Below are positions 19,942 through 28,863 of a stretch of DNA of 64,000 nt, one piece after another. A model generated the notes under the pieces. That model made no database searches and was not told where the DNA came from. It was given only the letters and a program-made list of their open reading frames with translations. A program made the translations under genes and the position numbers. Source of the stretch: Steroidobacter gossypii (GTDB lineage Bacteria; Pseudomonadota; Gammaproteobacteria; Steroidobacterales; Steroidobacteraceae); the NCBI RefSeq assembly GCF_016801985.1, contig NZ_JAEVLS010000003.1:744001-808000 (forward strand), in the 5' to 3' direction. Numbering within the stretch: the stretch's first letter is position 1; each line of letters begins with the position of its first letter.

Positions 19942-19979
19942 ACTTGGGGAGCTGGCGTGCTCCGCAAGTCATCTTGCGG
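19942..19979. other. Two mutually exclusive hairpins upstream of rtcB
   Basis: Hairpin A pairs 19942-19952 with 19959-19969 (ACTTG-GGAGC with GCTCC-CAAGT, one mismatch). Hairpin B pairs CCGCAAG (19962-19968) with CTTGCGG (19973-19979). They share 19962-19968, so only one can form, as in attenuators and riboswitches. The rest of 19980-20325 has no convincing gene; a small CCCGGC/GCCGGG hairpin sits near 20048. Confidence 0.6.
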
Positions 19980-20325
19980 ATCAACGCGCGTTGTTCATGT
20001 TCGTTTCAAGATTTTGCGATGCGTGCATGTCCGTCTCCGAGTTGAGACCCGGCTGTGTGCCGGGGGCGCGCATGTTACTCATCGGCGACCGGGTGTCAAC
20101 AGTGTTGTGATGGATTCTCTGGGTCGGCGATTCTCACATGTAAAAGTGACAGCACTCGCGGGCCGCTCGTGGGAATCGACTTTCACGCAAGGCGCTGCTG
20201 GAGCCAAGTATCACCGGCAACTCGCGATGGTGACCGCAATTCGACCGCGGGCCGACTGACATCTCATGGCCCGCGGCCGCATCTTGATCCCCACTTTCAA
20301 GCATTCTGGATCCGTCGGAGGAGCC

Positions 20326-20811
20326 ATGCTGCAGATGTCAGTGCGAGGTGACTACGCGACCTTCAACTTCAACGCGATCTCTTCTTCGTCCTCATCCGAT
20401 CCGCTGCGCCGGTGGCTCGAGGGGCGTTGGGCGTTGCTGTTCTCACATCCAGGGGACTTCGCGGCCGCCGGGTTCGAGGCAGATCGCTGGCTCGTGTATG
20501 TGCGCGATGCCTTTGCGAGCCTGCCCGTGCGGCCCATCGGGATCGGCGGCGGCGATGGCGCCGGTTGGATCTCACAAACCGGCGGCCGTCTGGTGCCGCA
20601 CGATGTGGCGGAGGATTTTCTACCTGCGGAGGTGCGAGAGACCTCGGAGCATTTCGTAACGATTCTGGACAGCACGCTGCGTGCGCGCCGGACGCTGCTG
20701 TACACGCCGGGCATCGATGTTCCCTGTGCCATCGAGCTTGCGCACACCGCCGCGCATCAACGCACGCGCGGCGGCTCGCCGTCAGTTCGCCGGATTCTGC
20801 AGGGCGTCTAG
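20326..20811 (+). CDS. Peroxiredoxin-like protein lacking the peroxidatic cysteine
   Basis: A 161-residue protein whose segment GRWALLFSHPGDFAAAGFE aligns by eye with the peroxiredoxin active-site region (W-V-x-FSHPADFTPVCTTE). The Thr and the peroxidatic Cys are gone. The start MLQMSVRGDYATFNFNAIS and the later RARRTLLYTPGID fit the remaining thioredoxin-like fold. It should not act as a classical peroxidase. GGAGGA lies 5 nt before ATG 20326. It overlaps the convergent antiporter gene by 30 bp at the 3' end. Assignment rests on this motif only. Confidence 0.6.
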   Translation: MLQMSVRGDYATFNFNAISSSSSSDPLRRWLEGRWALLFSHPGDFAAAGFEADRWLVYVRDAFASLPVRPIGIGGGDGAGWISQTGGRLVPHDVAEDFLPAEVRETSEHFVTILDSTLRARRTLLYTPGIDVPCAIELAHTAAHQRTRGGSPSVRRILQGV

Positions 20812-22068
20812 TTCGCCGCGCGCCCGAGCGTCGCGACCATAGACGTACTCAAAGAGCGGCGACGCCATGAGCGTGGTGGCGATCGCCATCATCACGAGGA
20901 TCGAAAACAGCGCCGGGCCGATCACCCCGGCCTGCAGGCCGATGTTGATGATGATGAGCTCCATGAGGCCTCGAGCATTCATGAGGGCGCCGATGCCGAG
21001 CGCCGTGCTGTTGTCCTGACCGGAGAGGCGCGCGGCGGCCCAGCAGGCGCCGAACTTCGCCAGTACCGAGGCGGCGAGGATCACCAGGGCCACGAGCAGC
21101 AGTTCGGCGTTGTTCACCATGGTGAGCTGGGTGTTGAGCCCGGAGTAGGTGAAGAACATGGGCAGGAGCAGCACGACCGTGAACGGTTCGAGCGTTTGTC
21201 GTAGCTGATCGGCGAGGGCGCCTCGCGGCATCACGGTGCCGAGCAGAAAGCCGCCGAACACGGCATGCAGACCGATCAGGTCCGCCACGTACGCCGACAA
21301 CATGAACAGCATGAGCACGATCGACAGCAGCGTGGGGCTCAAGCCATGACCGAGCGCCTGCTCACGTTCGGCCATGCGGCCAAGCGGCGCGAGCAGCTTC
21401 GGCGCGATCAGGAGCATGAACGCTGCGAACACGATGCCGCCGACGATAGCCGTGATCGCAACCCCTGCGCCTGCCCCGAAGCTTGCAAGCACGACTGCCA
21501 GGACGCACCAGGCCGCCGCGTCATCGATGGCGCCGGCGGACAGGGACAGCGTGCCCAAAGAGGTGTGACTCAGGCCGCGCTCATGGATGATGCGCGCGAG
21601 CATCGGAAACGCCGTGATCGCAATCGCTGCGCCCATGAACAAGGTGGCGTCAAAGCGCGTCGCGTTCTCGGCGAACAATCCCGGCAGCGTCATGAGCCAG
21701 GGCGTGCCGACGATGGCGATCAGAAAGGGCGCCGCCATGCCGGAGATCGACACGGCCGCCGCTTTGCCGAGGCTGTGTCTGAAGTGATCGGTTCGAAAGC
21801 CGAGCCCCACGAGAAACATGTAGAGACCGACGCCGAGCTGTGCGCCCACATACAAGATGCCCTTGGTTTCGGCGGGGAAGACGATCTTCTGCAGCTCAGG
21901 CAGAAACAACCCGAATAGCGAAGGGCCCAGGACGACGCCCGCGATCATCTCGCCGACCACCTGCGGCTGCTTCAGATAGCGTCGACCCAGCCAGCCGACC
22001 AAGCGACAGGCAGCCAGGATGAAAAACATCTGCAGGAAGAAGGCAACCGACAGCTTGGCGATCGACAC
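20782..22068 (-). CDS. Monovalent cation:proton antiporter, CPA2 family
   Basis: A 428-residue membrane protein with about 12-13 helices. Diagnostic are KQPQVVGEMIAGVVLGPSLFG after the first helix and the core helices with SAGAIDDAAAWCVLA (the DD pair that binds Na+/K+ and H+ in NapA/KefB-type exchangers). It should exchange Na+ or K+ for protons across the inner membrane; no TrkA-N regulatory domain is attached. I use GTG 22068; a longer frame from ATG 22173 adds a Ser/Arg-rich stretch unlike the family. Start is moderately certain. Confidence 0.86.
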   Translation of the reverse strand: MSIAKLSVAFFLQMFFILAACRLVGWLGRRYLKQPQVVGEMIAGVVLGPSLFGLFLPELQKIVFPAETKGILYVGAQLGVGLYMFLVGLGFRTDHFRHSLGKAAAVSISGMAAPFLIAIVGTPWLMTLPGLFAENATRFDATLFMGAAIAITAFPMLARIIHERGLSHTSLGTLSLSAGAIDDAAAWCVLAVVLASFGAGAGVAITAIVGGIVFAAFMLLIAPKLLAPLGRMAEREQALGHGLSPTLLSIVLMLFMLSAYVADLIGLHAVFGGFLLGTVMPRGALADQLRQTLEPFTVVLLLPMFFTYSGLNTQLTMVNNAELLLVALVILAASVLAKFGACWAAARLSGQDNSTALGIGALMNARGLMELIIINIGLQAGVIGPALFSILVMMAIATTLMASPLFEYVYGRDARARGELDALQNPAN

Positions 22069-22194
22069 GTGAGCCCCATCGTTCGTTGTAGGCCGACAGG
22101 GCGCGCCTGAGCGCGCCGGTGACAGCGTTCGTAATGGCGAGGGTTTATAGGAGACGCGTGCGATCAGCCACAACCTGGCGCCGATTGATTCTCG

Positions 22195-23709
22195 CTATGG
22201 CGAGGCGGGCTGGTCGAGTTGGCCGAGCTGGCCGCTCAAGAACTGATCGTGCGTGGGCAGGTGCTCGACCATGCCCGCAATCGCCGCCTTCGCGGTGCGC
22301 AGGGTGGCCTCAATCTGGGAGTAGTCGATGTGGTCGATGCGAGGTGACCAGGCGCGTGGCCGGATGCCCATGCCTTCGAAGACCGATTGCCAGCTCGAGG
22401 CGCGAAACAACTCATCCACGCCTTCTCGCGTCGCGCCCTGACTCTTGAACAACTCGATGCGCTCCTGAAGCGAGTCCGGCAGCGGGATCCGTCGGCACGC
22501 TTGCCAGAATGGCGAGTCGTCGCGATCGGTGGCGCTGTAGTGGAGCACGATGAAGTCGCGCACCTCTTCGAAATCGGCGGTCATGCGACGGTTGTACTCG
22601 CGCGCCAGCGCGGGATCGCAGTCGCTCGCCGGGAAGTAGCGCAGGAAGAAATCCATGCCGCGGGCGATCAGATGCATGGCGGTGGCTTCCAGCGGCTCGA
22701 TGAAGCCGCTCGCAAGGCCCAACGACAGGCAGTTGAGCTTCCAGAACTCGCGCCGGTGTCCGGTGTTGAAGGGAATGATCCGCGGCTCATCGAGGCTTGC
22801 GCCGCCGATATTCCGAAGCAGCGTCGATCGCGCCTCCGCATCGCTGCAGAACTCGCTCGAATAGACATAGCCCTGGCCGGTGCGACGCTGCAGAGGAATG
22901 CGCCACATCCAGCCCGACTTCTGCGCGGTGGCGCGGGTGTAGGGCAGCCGCGGCCCTTGATTCTCGGTGCGCGCGGCGATGGCGCGATCGCAGAGCAGAT
23001 ACTTCGACCAGTCGTGCGACTCGACGCCGAGCGTCTTGCCGATCAGCACGCCTCGAAAGCCGGTGCAGTCGATGAAGAAGTCGCCGCGAATCTCACGGCC
23101 GTCCTCGAGCACGATGCGATCGATGAAGCCGTTGTCCCGTCGGCGCACGTCGGTGACGCGGCCTTCGGTGCGCTTCAAGCCACGGGCTTCGGCGTACTGG
23201 CGAAGGTAACGTGCGACCCGCCCGGCATCGACATGCAATGCATAATTGGCCCCACCGATGGGAGTGTTGCGTGCACGCGAAGGCGGGAAAAAACGACCAT
23301 TTTCCGCCATGACATTGCAGGGTGAGAAATCCTGCAGCGACGATGCATGTCCCTGCGCCCGGGCCTTGAGCCAGCACTGATAGAAGTCGTAGCTCGCAAT
23401 CGGCTTGCCGATGCCGCCAAAGGGGTGGAAGTAGGTGTCAGTCCGTCGATGCCAGCCGACGAACTGGATGCCTAACTTGTAGGTGGCGTCGGTCGCGCGG
23501 ATGAAGTCCTGCTCATCGATCCCGAGCCGGTGGATCAGGCCGACGAACGGCGGCACCGTGGACTCGCCGACCCCGATCGTGCCGATTTCTTCGGATTCGA
23601 TCAGCTCGATCTCGCACAGCTCGCGTTTCAAGTGATGGCGGAGCATGGCCGCGGCCAGCCAGCCGGAGGTGCCTCCGCCCACCACCACGATTTTCGACAA
23701 CGGCTGCAT
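22195..23709 (-). CDS. Flavin-dependent tryptophan-halogenase-like protein
   Basis: A 504-residue flavoprotein. The N-terminal FAD motif is VVVGGGTSGWLAAAMLRHHL, followed by IGVGESTVPPF, which in halogenases holds the catalytic Lys/Glu neighbourhood, and the later SGWMWRIPLQ segment (the WxWxIP motif that excludes monooxygenase activity). Family members halogenate tryptophan or other indoles, using FADH2 from a separate reductase. Many homologues in TonB-rich proteobacteria have unknown substrates. It is preceded by a LysR-type gene ending 4 bp upstream on the same strand, so they form an operon. Confidence 0.86.
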   Translation of the reverse strand: MQPLSKIVVVGGGTSGWLAAAMLRHHLKRELCEIELIESEEIGTIGVGESTVPPFVGLIHRLGIDEQDFIRATDATYKLGIQFVGWHRRTDTYFHPFGGIGKPIASYDFYQCWLKARAQGHASSLQDFSPCNVMAENGRFFPPSRARNTPIGGANYALHVDAGRVARYLRQYAEARGLKRTEGRVTDVRRRDNGFIDRIVLEDGREIRGDFFIDCTGFRGVLIGKTLGVESHDWSKYLLCDRAIAARTENQGPRLPYTRATAQKSGWMWRIPLQRRTGQGYVYSSEFCSDAEARSTLLRNIGGASLDEPRIIPFNTGHRREFWKLNCLSLGLASGFIEPLEATAMHLIARGMDFFLRYFPASDCDPALAREYNRRMTADFEEVRDFIVLHYSATDRDDSPFWQACRRIPLPDSLQERIELFKSQGATREGVDELFRASSWQSVFEGMGIRPRAWSPRIDHIDYSQIEATLRTAKAAIAGMVEHLPTHDQFLSGQLGQLDQPASP

Positions 23710-23713
23710 TGCC

Positions 23714-24676
23714 CTACCAGTCCCGGTTCTCGACCATCACGCCGGCAGCGCCGGGCTCACGGGCGCTATTGTAGTTCCAATACGCGGCGCTGCTGGCCTG
23801 AATGGCCCTTCGGAGCACGTCGATGGCCTTGTGCCGGGGGTAGCTGACGCGCCAGGCGAGCACCACGGTGCGTTTCGGCGCAGGATCTGTAAAGGGACGG
23901 GTCACCAGGATATCGGCTGCGTAGAGCGGGGCATTCGCCGCGCTCTGGGGCAGGATCGTGACGCCCAGGCCCGAGGCGACCATGTGACGTAACGTCTCGA
24001 ACGTGCTGCCTCTCATCGAGCTGTGTCCTGGATCCTGCGGGCGAAGGTGGGGGAACGCGGTGAGGACCTGCTCCCGAAACGAGTGGCCTTCATCGAGAAG
24101 CAGCACCTCGGCGGGATTGAGATCCTGGATATCGATGATCGGCTGGCTTGCGAGCCGGTGCCGTGCAGGCAGCATAACTACCAACGGCTCATCGAAAAGC
24201 GGCTGGGTCACGATGTCCGGCTCGCTGAAGGGCGCGGTGAGCAACAGTACATCCAGATCCCCGTTGCGAAGCTTCGCCGCCAATGTTTGTTGCGGCCCTT
24301 CCTCGACGAAGAGCGGCATGCCGCTGGCCATCTCTTTGAGCAGGGGAATGAACTGCGGCAACAGATACGGCCCGACGGTGGACAGGGTGCCGAGCGCCAC
24401 CGGGCCGTTCAGCTGATTTGAATCGCCCGAGGCGACATCTTTGATTTCCGCCGTTCGCTCGAGCACGCCGCTCGCCATGCCGATGATGCGCGCACCCAGC
24501 GGGGTGACCATGACGCCTTGCTTGGCGCGCTCGAACAATGTCACACCGAGTTCGTCTTCGAGTTTCTTGACGGCGATGCTCAAGGTCGGCTGGCTGACGT
24601 TACATCGCTCGGCCGCACGTCCGAAGTGCTGCTCCTGGCCCAGGGCGACGATGTAACGCAGTTCGGTGAGGGTCAT
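23714..24676 (-). CDS. LysR-type regulator, OxyR-like but without the redox cysteines
   Basis: A 320-residue regulator. The N-terminal winged HTH (MTLTELRYIVALGQEQHFGRAAERC...SQPTLSIAVKKLEDELGVTLFER) is very OxyR-like, and the C-terminal co-inducer domain follows from about residue 90. At the position of the sensing Cys of E. coli OxyR (GHCLRDQ) it reads GHSFREQ, and the second Cys is also absent, so it cannot form the OxyR disulphide. It is co-transcribed with the halogenase-like gene 4 bp downstream. ATG 24676 fits the conserved MTLTELRY start. Confidence 0.86.
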   Translation of the reverse strand: MTLTELRYIVALGQEQHFGRAAERCNVSQPTLSIAVKKLEDELGVTLFERAKQGVMVTPLGARIIGMASGVLERTAEIKDVASGDSNQLNGPVALGTLSTVGPYLLPQFIPLLKEMASGMPLFVEEGPQQTLAAKLRNGDLDVLLLTAPFSEPDIVTQPLFDEPLVVMLPARHRLASQPIIDIQDLNPAEVLLLDEGHSFREQVLTAFPHLRPQDPGHSSMRGSTFETLRHMVASGLGVTILPQSAANAPLYAADILVTRPFTDPAPKRTVVLAWRVSYPRHKAIDVLRRAIQASSAAYWNYNSAREPGAAGVMVENRDW

Positions 24677-24774
24677 GGCGACGATCGGTGCACGATGCGT
24701 CGGATCATAGCAATCCGCCTCGCCGGGCGGGCATGGCCGCCGCACCGATCTCGCGCTTCGGAGGATGAGCGGCG

Positions 24775-25044
24775 CTACCGGGCGCGGGCCGTCTTAGGGG
24801 CTTTGGAGCGCCGCGTGGGATTCTTGACCGCCTGGGTCTTCTTGCTGCGCTTGCGAGCCGGGCCGCTCGCCTTGCGCTTGCCGCCCGATGTCTTGCGCGC
24901 CTGTTTGCTGCGAACGGTGGGCCGCGCTTCTTCGCGGGCGGCGTACTCGGCGGCGATCGGGTCCTGCTTGGCCTTGCGTCGATTCGCGCCGCGACGTTTC
25001 GGGGGTTGATCGTCCTTCAGGGACTTCTTGCGTCGATGTGGCAT
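24775..25044 (-). CDS. Small Lys/Arg/Ala-rich basic protein
   Basis: An 89-residue protein, about one third Lys and Arg, with no hydrophobic core (MPHRRKKSLKDDQPPKRRG...KKTQAVKNPTRRSKAPKTARAR). It resembles the disordered tails of histone-H1-like or nucleic-acid-binding bacterial proteins, but no family can be named. GGGAGTG precedes ATG 25044. It ends 98 bp before the LysR start on the same strand. Confidence 0.55.
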   Translation of the reverse strand: MPHRRKKSLKDDQPPKRRGANRRKAKQDPIAAEYAAREEARPTVRSKQARKTSGGKRKASGPARKRSKKTQAVKNPTRRSKAPKTARAR

Positions 25045-25157
25045 GGGAACACTCCCAGGGGGCGGATGTGTCGCATCAATTCCTGCTCGAGCATTCGGTT
25101 CCGTAAGCACATTCCATGTACTTGAAAAGTGTTCTATGCGCTGCGACACTCGCGCGC

Positions 25158-25478
25158 ATGCATCCCCCCTTGATTTCACGTCTACGTGGATCGCCAGCAA
25201 GACCGCGCTCCCGCGTCGTCCTGGTGGGGCTGATGCTGTGCGTGTGGATGGTCGCCTTTGCCTCGCACATCCATTCGGGCGATGAGTTGCCGTCGAATGG
25301 GCCGTCCACCGCATGTAGCTTCTGCTTGTCGCTGCCCGCCGGCGCGCCGGCACCCACGCCCACAGCCCTGTCCCGGCTGGTGCTCGTCGCCATCGAGGCC
25401 GTCGTCCAAATCGGCGTGCCGCAGATCGCGTTCGATCTTCCTACCTTCTATCTGAGCCAGGGCCCCCCGGCGCTCTGA
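25158..25478 (+). CDS. DUF2946-like small membrane protein
   Basis: A 106-residue protein. A basic N-terminus and one helix (VVLVGLMLCVWMVAFASHIHSG) are followed by a CSFC motif (TACSFCLSLPAG) and a second hydrophobic stretch. This is the layout of DUF2946 proteins, which are usually found beside copper or zinc TonB receptors. Here it precedes a His-rich ZnuD-like receptor, which fits. There is no clear ribosome site; an in-frame ATG at 25116 is also possible. Confidence 0.6.
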   Translation: MHPPLISRLRGSPARPRSRVVLVGLMLCVWMVAFASHIHSGDELPSNGPSTACSFCLSLPAGAPAPTPTALSRLVLVAIEAVVQIGVPQIAFDLPTFYLSQGPPAL

Positions 25479-25804
25479 TCCTCGCTGCAATGCTCGTTCG
25501 CGCCGTGTTCTTGCGTCGGGCGAGCCTCCCATTGCAGCGCCTTCGCTGAGCTGATTGACCCTTGTTCTTGTCGTGATGCGCCGTGCGCCTCGCGACGAAT
25601 CGGCTGCGCGTCGTTCGCGCGGTCGCCGGGCAGAGCTTGGATGACACCGATGATGATTGAGCCCGTTGCGCTCACTTGCGACGGTGAGCGTTTGCGTGCA
25701 TTGGGCGTGCAGCGTGTGATCTCACGTCATTGGAAGCGAGCGATCGCGGGCGCCTCCCATCCTGTCCGGTCCCGAATCTTCGTTTCGTTATTTCGGAGAC
25801 CCTC
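25479..25804. other. Intergenic region upstream of the ZnuD-like receptor
   Basis: About 325 bp with no convincing gene. A Zur-type site would be expected if the receptor is zinc-regulated, but I cannot point to a convincing palindrome. GGAGA immediately before 25805 is the receptor's ribosome site. Confidence 0.4.
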
Positions 25805-27958
25805 ATGAGATCTCACAACGTACTGGCCCACGGCACACCCGCCCATCAAGCGTTGGCCCACGGCACATTGGCATGGAGCATTCGCCTGGCGCTCGCAGGC
25901 TCGCTGGCAGGCATCGCCTTGGGCGCTCAGGCGCAGGAGCGCGGGGAGGATCGCATCATCGAGACGGTGCGCGTTTCGGCGAGCGCCGTGGATGAGGACC
26001 CCCAGAATCTCGCGGCGTCCTACAGCATCCTGGAGGGTCAGGCGTTGTTCGAGCGCTCGCAGCCGACCCTGGGCGATACGCTGAACTCGCTGCCTGGCGT
26101 GAATTCAGACACCTTCGGCGGTGGGGCGAGCCGCCCCGTCATTCGCGGCCAGACTGCGCCGCGCGTCGCGGTGCTCTCGGACAGCTCCGTGCTGTTCGAT
26201 GCTTCCAACATCTCACCTGATCACGCCGTGACGGCGGAGCCGCTTCTGATCGAGCGCATCGAGGTGCTTCGCGGACCTGCGACCTTGCTCTACGGCAGCG
26301 GCGCGATCGGCGGCGTCGTCAACGTGCTCGATAAGAAGATTCCGGATCGGTTGCCTGAAGATCGCATCGAAGGCTCCTTCGGCCTGCGTGGCTCGAGCGT
26401 GGCCGAAGAGAAGGCGGGCGCCTTCGAGATCACGGCGCAGGCCACCGATCACCTGGTGTTTCATGCCGAGGCGATGATGCGCGATGCCGACAACTATCGC
26501 GCTCGCGGACTGGATGAATCCCGCGTCGATGGCACGTTCTCCGAGTCGGAGAACGCGAGCCTCGGCGTGTCCTGGGTCGGCGAGCGCGGATTCCTGGGGC
26601 TTGCGTATTCGTATCGCGATGACGGCTATGGCATCCCGGGCCACAGCCATGAGTATGAAAGCTGCCACCCGCACGGCAGCGCGCTGCATTGTGGCGGCCA
26701 CGAGGATGATGGTGGCGAGGATCACGACCACGATCATGAGCATGAGCATGAAGCGGTCCCGGAGATTTCGTTGCTCAGCAAGCGCGTGGATCTGCGCGGT
26801 GAGCTGGCCGAGCCGTTCGCGGGCGTCGAGCGCATTCGCTTGCGCGCAAGTCACACCGACTATCGTCACTATGAGCTGGAAGAGCGGGAGATTGCGACGA
26901 CGTTCTTGAATGACGGCTATGAGGCTCGCATCGAGGTGCAGCACGCCGAGGTCGGGCCGCTTCGGGGCGTCGTCGGTGTGCAGTACGCCGAGAATGAATT
27001 CAGCTCGCTGGGAACCGAGGCGTTCCTGCCCACGGTCGAGAGCCGCACCATCGGCCTGTTTGCGGTCGAGCACATCGAATTGAGCGATGCCTGGCACTTC
27101 GAGCTGGGCGCACGCCAGGAGTGGCAGAAGCACACGCCCATCAACGACACTCGCGGTCGGCCCGAGTTCGATGATTCGGCGACGTCAGCGTCTGCGGCGG
27201 CGATCTGGCAGTTCGTGCCGGACTACTCACTGACGCTCGCCGTCACGCACTCCGAGCGCATGCCTCACGCGCAGGAGCTGTACGCCCGCGGCATTCACCT
27301 CGCGACGAACACGTACGAGTGTGGCCTGATCCCGCATCCCTTGACGTGCGGCGGGCCGGAGAACAACGCAAGTCTGGAGACCGAAACGTCCCGCAACGTG
27401 GAGCTCACGCTCAAGAAGAATGTGGGCGATGTGACGTTCGCGGTCGGCGCGTTCCGCAATGACATCGATGACTACATCTACGCTCGCACGCTGGATCAGT
27501 TCGAAGACTTCCGGCTGATCAAGTACACGCAGGGTGATGCGAAGTTCACAGGCGTCGAAGCCGAGGCGACGTATCGGGTGAATGAGATGTTCGCCGCCAC
27601 CGTCTTCGGCGACTACGTCCGCGCTGAGCTCAAAGACGGCGGCAACCTGCCTCGCATTCCCGCCGCCCGCTATGGCACGCGGCTCAATGCAACGATGCAG
27701 GCGATCTCCGGCGAGCTCGAGTACTACCGCGTGAATGAGCAGGACGACATCGCGGCGGACTTCGAGTCGGTCACGCCCGGCTACGACATGCTGAATCTCA
27801 CCTTGAGTTACAGCATGCGCGGCGGGGAGGGCCCGGCGGTGTATCTGCGCGGTACGAACCTGCTCGATGAGGTGGTGTGGAACCATGCGTCGTACCTTGC
27901 GCATGTCGTGCCCCTGCCTGGGCGCGGCGTGACGGCGGGGCTTCGGGTGTCGTTCTGA
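25805..27958 (+). CDS. TonB-dependent receptor, ZnuD-like (zinc)
   Basis: A 717-residue outer-membrane receptor with an extended signal peptide, a plug domain (ERSQPTLGDTLNSLPGVNSDTFGGG..., RPVIRGQTAPRVAVLSDSS, ERIEVLRGPATLLYGSGAIGGVVNV) and a 22-strand-type barrel ending in an aromatic residue (GLRVSF). Around residues 285-320 there is a His/Asp/Glu-rich loop (GHSHEYESCHPHGSALHCGG, then DHDHDHEHEHE). Such a loop is the hallmark of zinc receptors such as Neisseria ZnuD. It should import Zn2+ or a zinc complex, powered by TonB-ExbBD encoded elsewhere. Confidence 0.88.
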   Translation: MRSHNVLAHGTPAHQALAHGTLAWSIRLALAGSLAGIALGAQAQERGEDRIIETVRVSASAVDEDPQNLAASYSILEGQALFERSQPTLGDTLNSLPGVNSDTFGGGASRPVIRGQTAPRVAVLSDSSVLFDASNISPDHAVTAEPLLIERIEVLRGPATLLYGSGAIGGVVNVLDKKIPDRLPEDRIEGSFGLRGSSVAEEKAGAFEITAQATDHLVFHAEAMMRDADNYRARGLDESRVDGTFSESENASLGVSWVGERGFLGLAYSYRDDGYGIPGHSHEYESCHPHGSALHCGGHEDDGGEDHDHDHEHEHEAVPEISLLSKRVDLRGELAEPFAGVERIRLRASHTDYRHYELEEREIATTFLNDGYEARIEVQHAEVGPLRGVVGVQYAENEFSSLGTEAFLPTVESRTIGLFAVEHIELSDAWHFELGARQEWQKHTPINDTRGRPEFDDSATSASAAAIWQFVPDYSLTLAVTHSERMPHAQELYARGIHLATNTYECGLIPHPLTCGGPENNASLETETSRNVELTLKKNVGDVTFAVGAFRNDIDDYIYARTLDQFEDFRLIKYTQGDAKFTGVEAEATYRVNEMFAATVFGDYVRAELKDGGNLPRIPAARYGTRLNATMQAISGELEYYRVNEQDDIAADFESVTPGYDMLNLTLSYSMRGGEGPAVYLRGTNLLDEVVWNHASYLAHVVPLPGRGVTAGLRVSF

Positions 27959-28033
27959 TACCGCGGATGAGCCTTCGTTTCGCGCGTCTTGCGAGCGCCC
28001 AGGGTGTCATACCGTGGGCGTTCTAAGAACACC

Positions 28034-28789
28034 ATGAACTTATCGCTTTACGAGCGCATCCACGAGCTCCACGGTTCGATGCCTTGGGGCTCGGTGCTGG
28101 ATGCGGGCACCGGGCCGGGCTCGATGCGGTGGCTGTTGTCGCTTGCGACGACGCGCTGGACGGCCGTGACGGGCTCGCCTCGAATGGCGGAGGTGGTGCG
28201 CAAGCAGGTCGGCGAGCAGATGCGTGCGGACGATCGCCTGATCGTGGGCAACTGGCTCGAACCCGAGCTGCTTGCCGGCGAAACCTTCGATGTGGTGCTG
28301 GCGGACTATCTGCTCGGCGCCGTCGATGGCTTTGCGCCTTACTGGCAGGATCAATTGTTTCCACGTCTGCGGCCGCATGTCGGGCGTCGTTTGTATGTGG
28401 TCGGGCTCGAACCCTACGTCCCTCACGTGCCCACCGATCCGGCGGGTCGCGTTGTTAACGAGATCGGTCGGCTTCGGGACGCCTGCTTGCTCTTGAGCGG
28501 AGACCGTCCCTATCGGGAGTACCCGTTGCACTGGGCGCTACGACATCTGGAGCTCGCCAAGTTTCGGGTGCTGGATGCGCAGCAGTTTCCTATCCGCTAC
28601 GGCGAGCGCTTCGTCCACAGCCAGCTCGACATGTGCGTCCAGGCGCTTCAGAAGCTCCGGGATCGATCTCTTGCCGTCTCCTTGCAATCTCACATCGCAG
28701 CCCTGCGCGATCGCGCCCTCGCGTTCGTTGCCCGCGAAGGCGGCATCCGGCATGGATCTGACTATATCGTGGTGGCGGAGCCGGTCTGA
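28034..28789 (+). CDS. SAM-dependent methyltransferase-like protein
   Basis: A 251-residue protein with class I methyltransferase motif I VLDAGTGPGSMRWLL near residue 21 and a motif IV-like FDVVLADYLLGAV near 88. The methyl acceptor cannot be predicted. ATG 28034 is chosen because the conserved fold begins shortly after; the upstream codons have no family likeness. It follows the receptor gene by 75 bp but the ribosome site is weak. It could be cotranscribed. Confidence 0.7.
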   Translation: MNLSLYERIHELHGSMPWGSVLDAGTGPGSMRWLLSLATTRWTAVTGSPRMAEVVRKQVGEQMRADDRLIVGNWLEPELLAGETFDVVLADYLLGAVDGFAPYWQDQLFPRLRPHVGRRLYVVGLEPYVPHVPTDPAGRVVNEIGRLRDACLLLSGDRPYREYPLHWALRHLELAKFRVLDAQQFPIRYGERFVHSQLDMCVQALQKLRDRSLAVSLQSHIAALRDRALAFVAREGGIRHGSDYIVVAEPV

Positions 28790-28863
28790 GCGTCGCTCGT
28801 CATGGTGGCGCTGCAGCCGCCGCGGTGAGGGGGGATACCATGGGATCGCCTGGGGCGAACCGA

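Noticed and set aside
19459-20259. Long plus-strand frame with repeated peptide GWVFPARASPEF
   Set aside because: It is only the translation of the 53-bp hairpin repeats plus antisense of rtcB; no ribosome site or family pattern.
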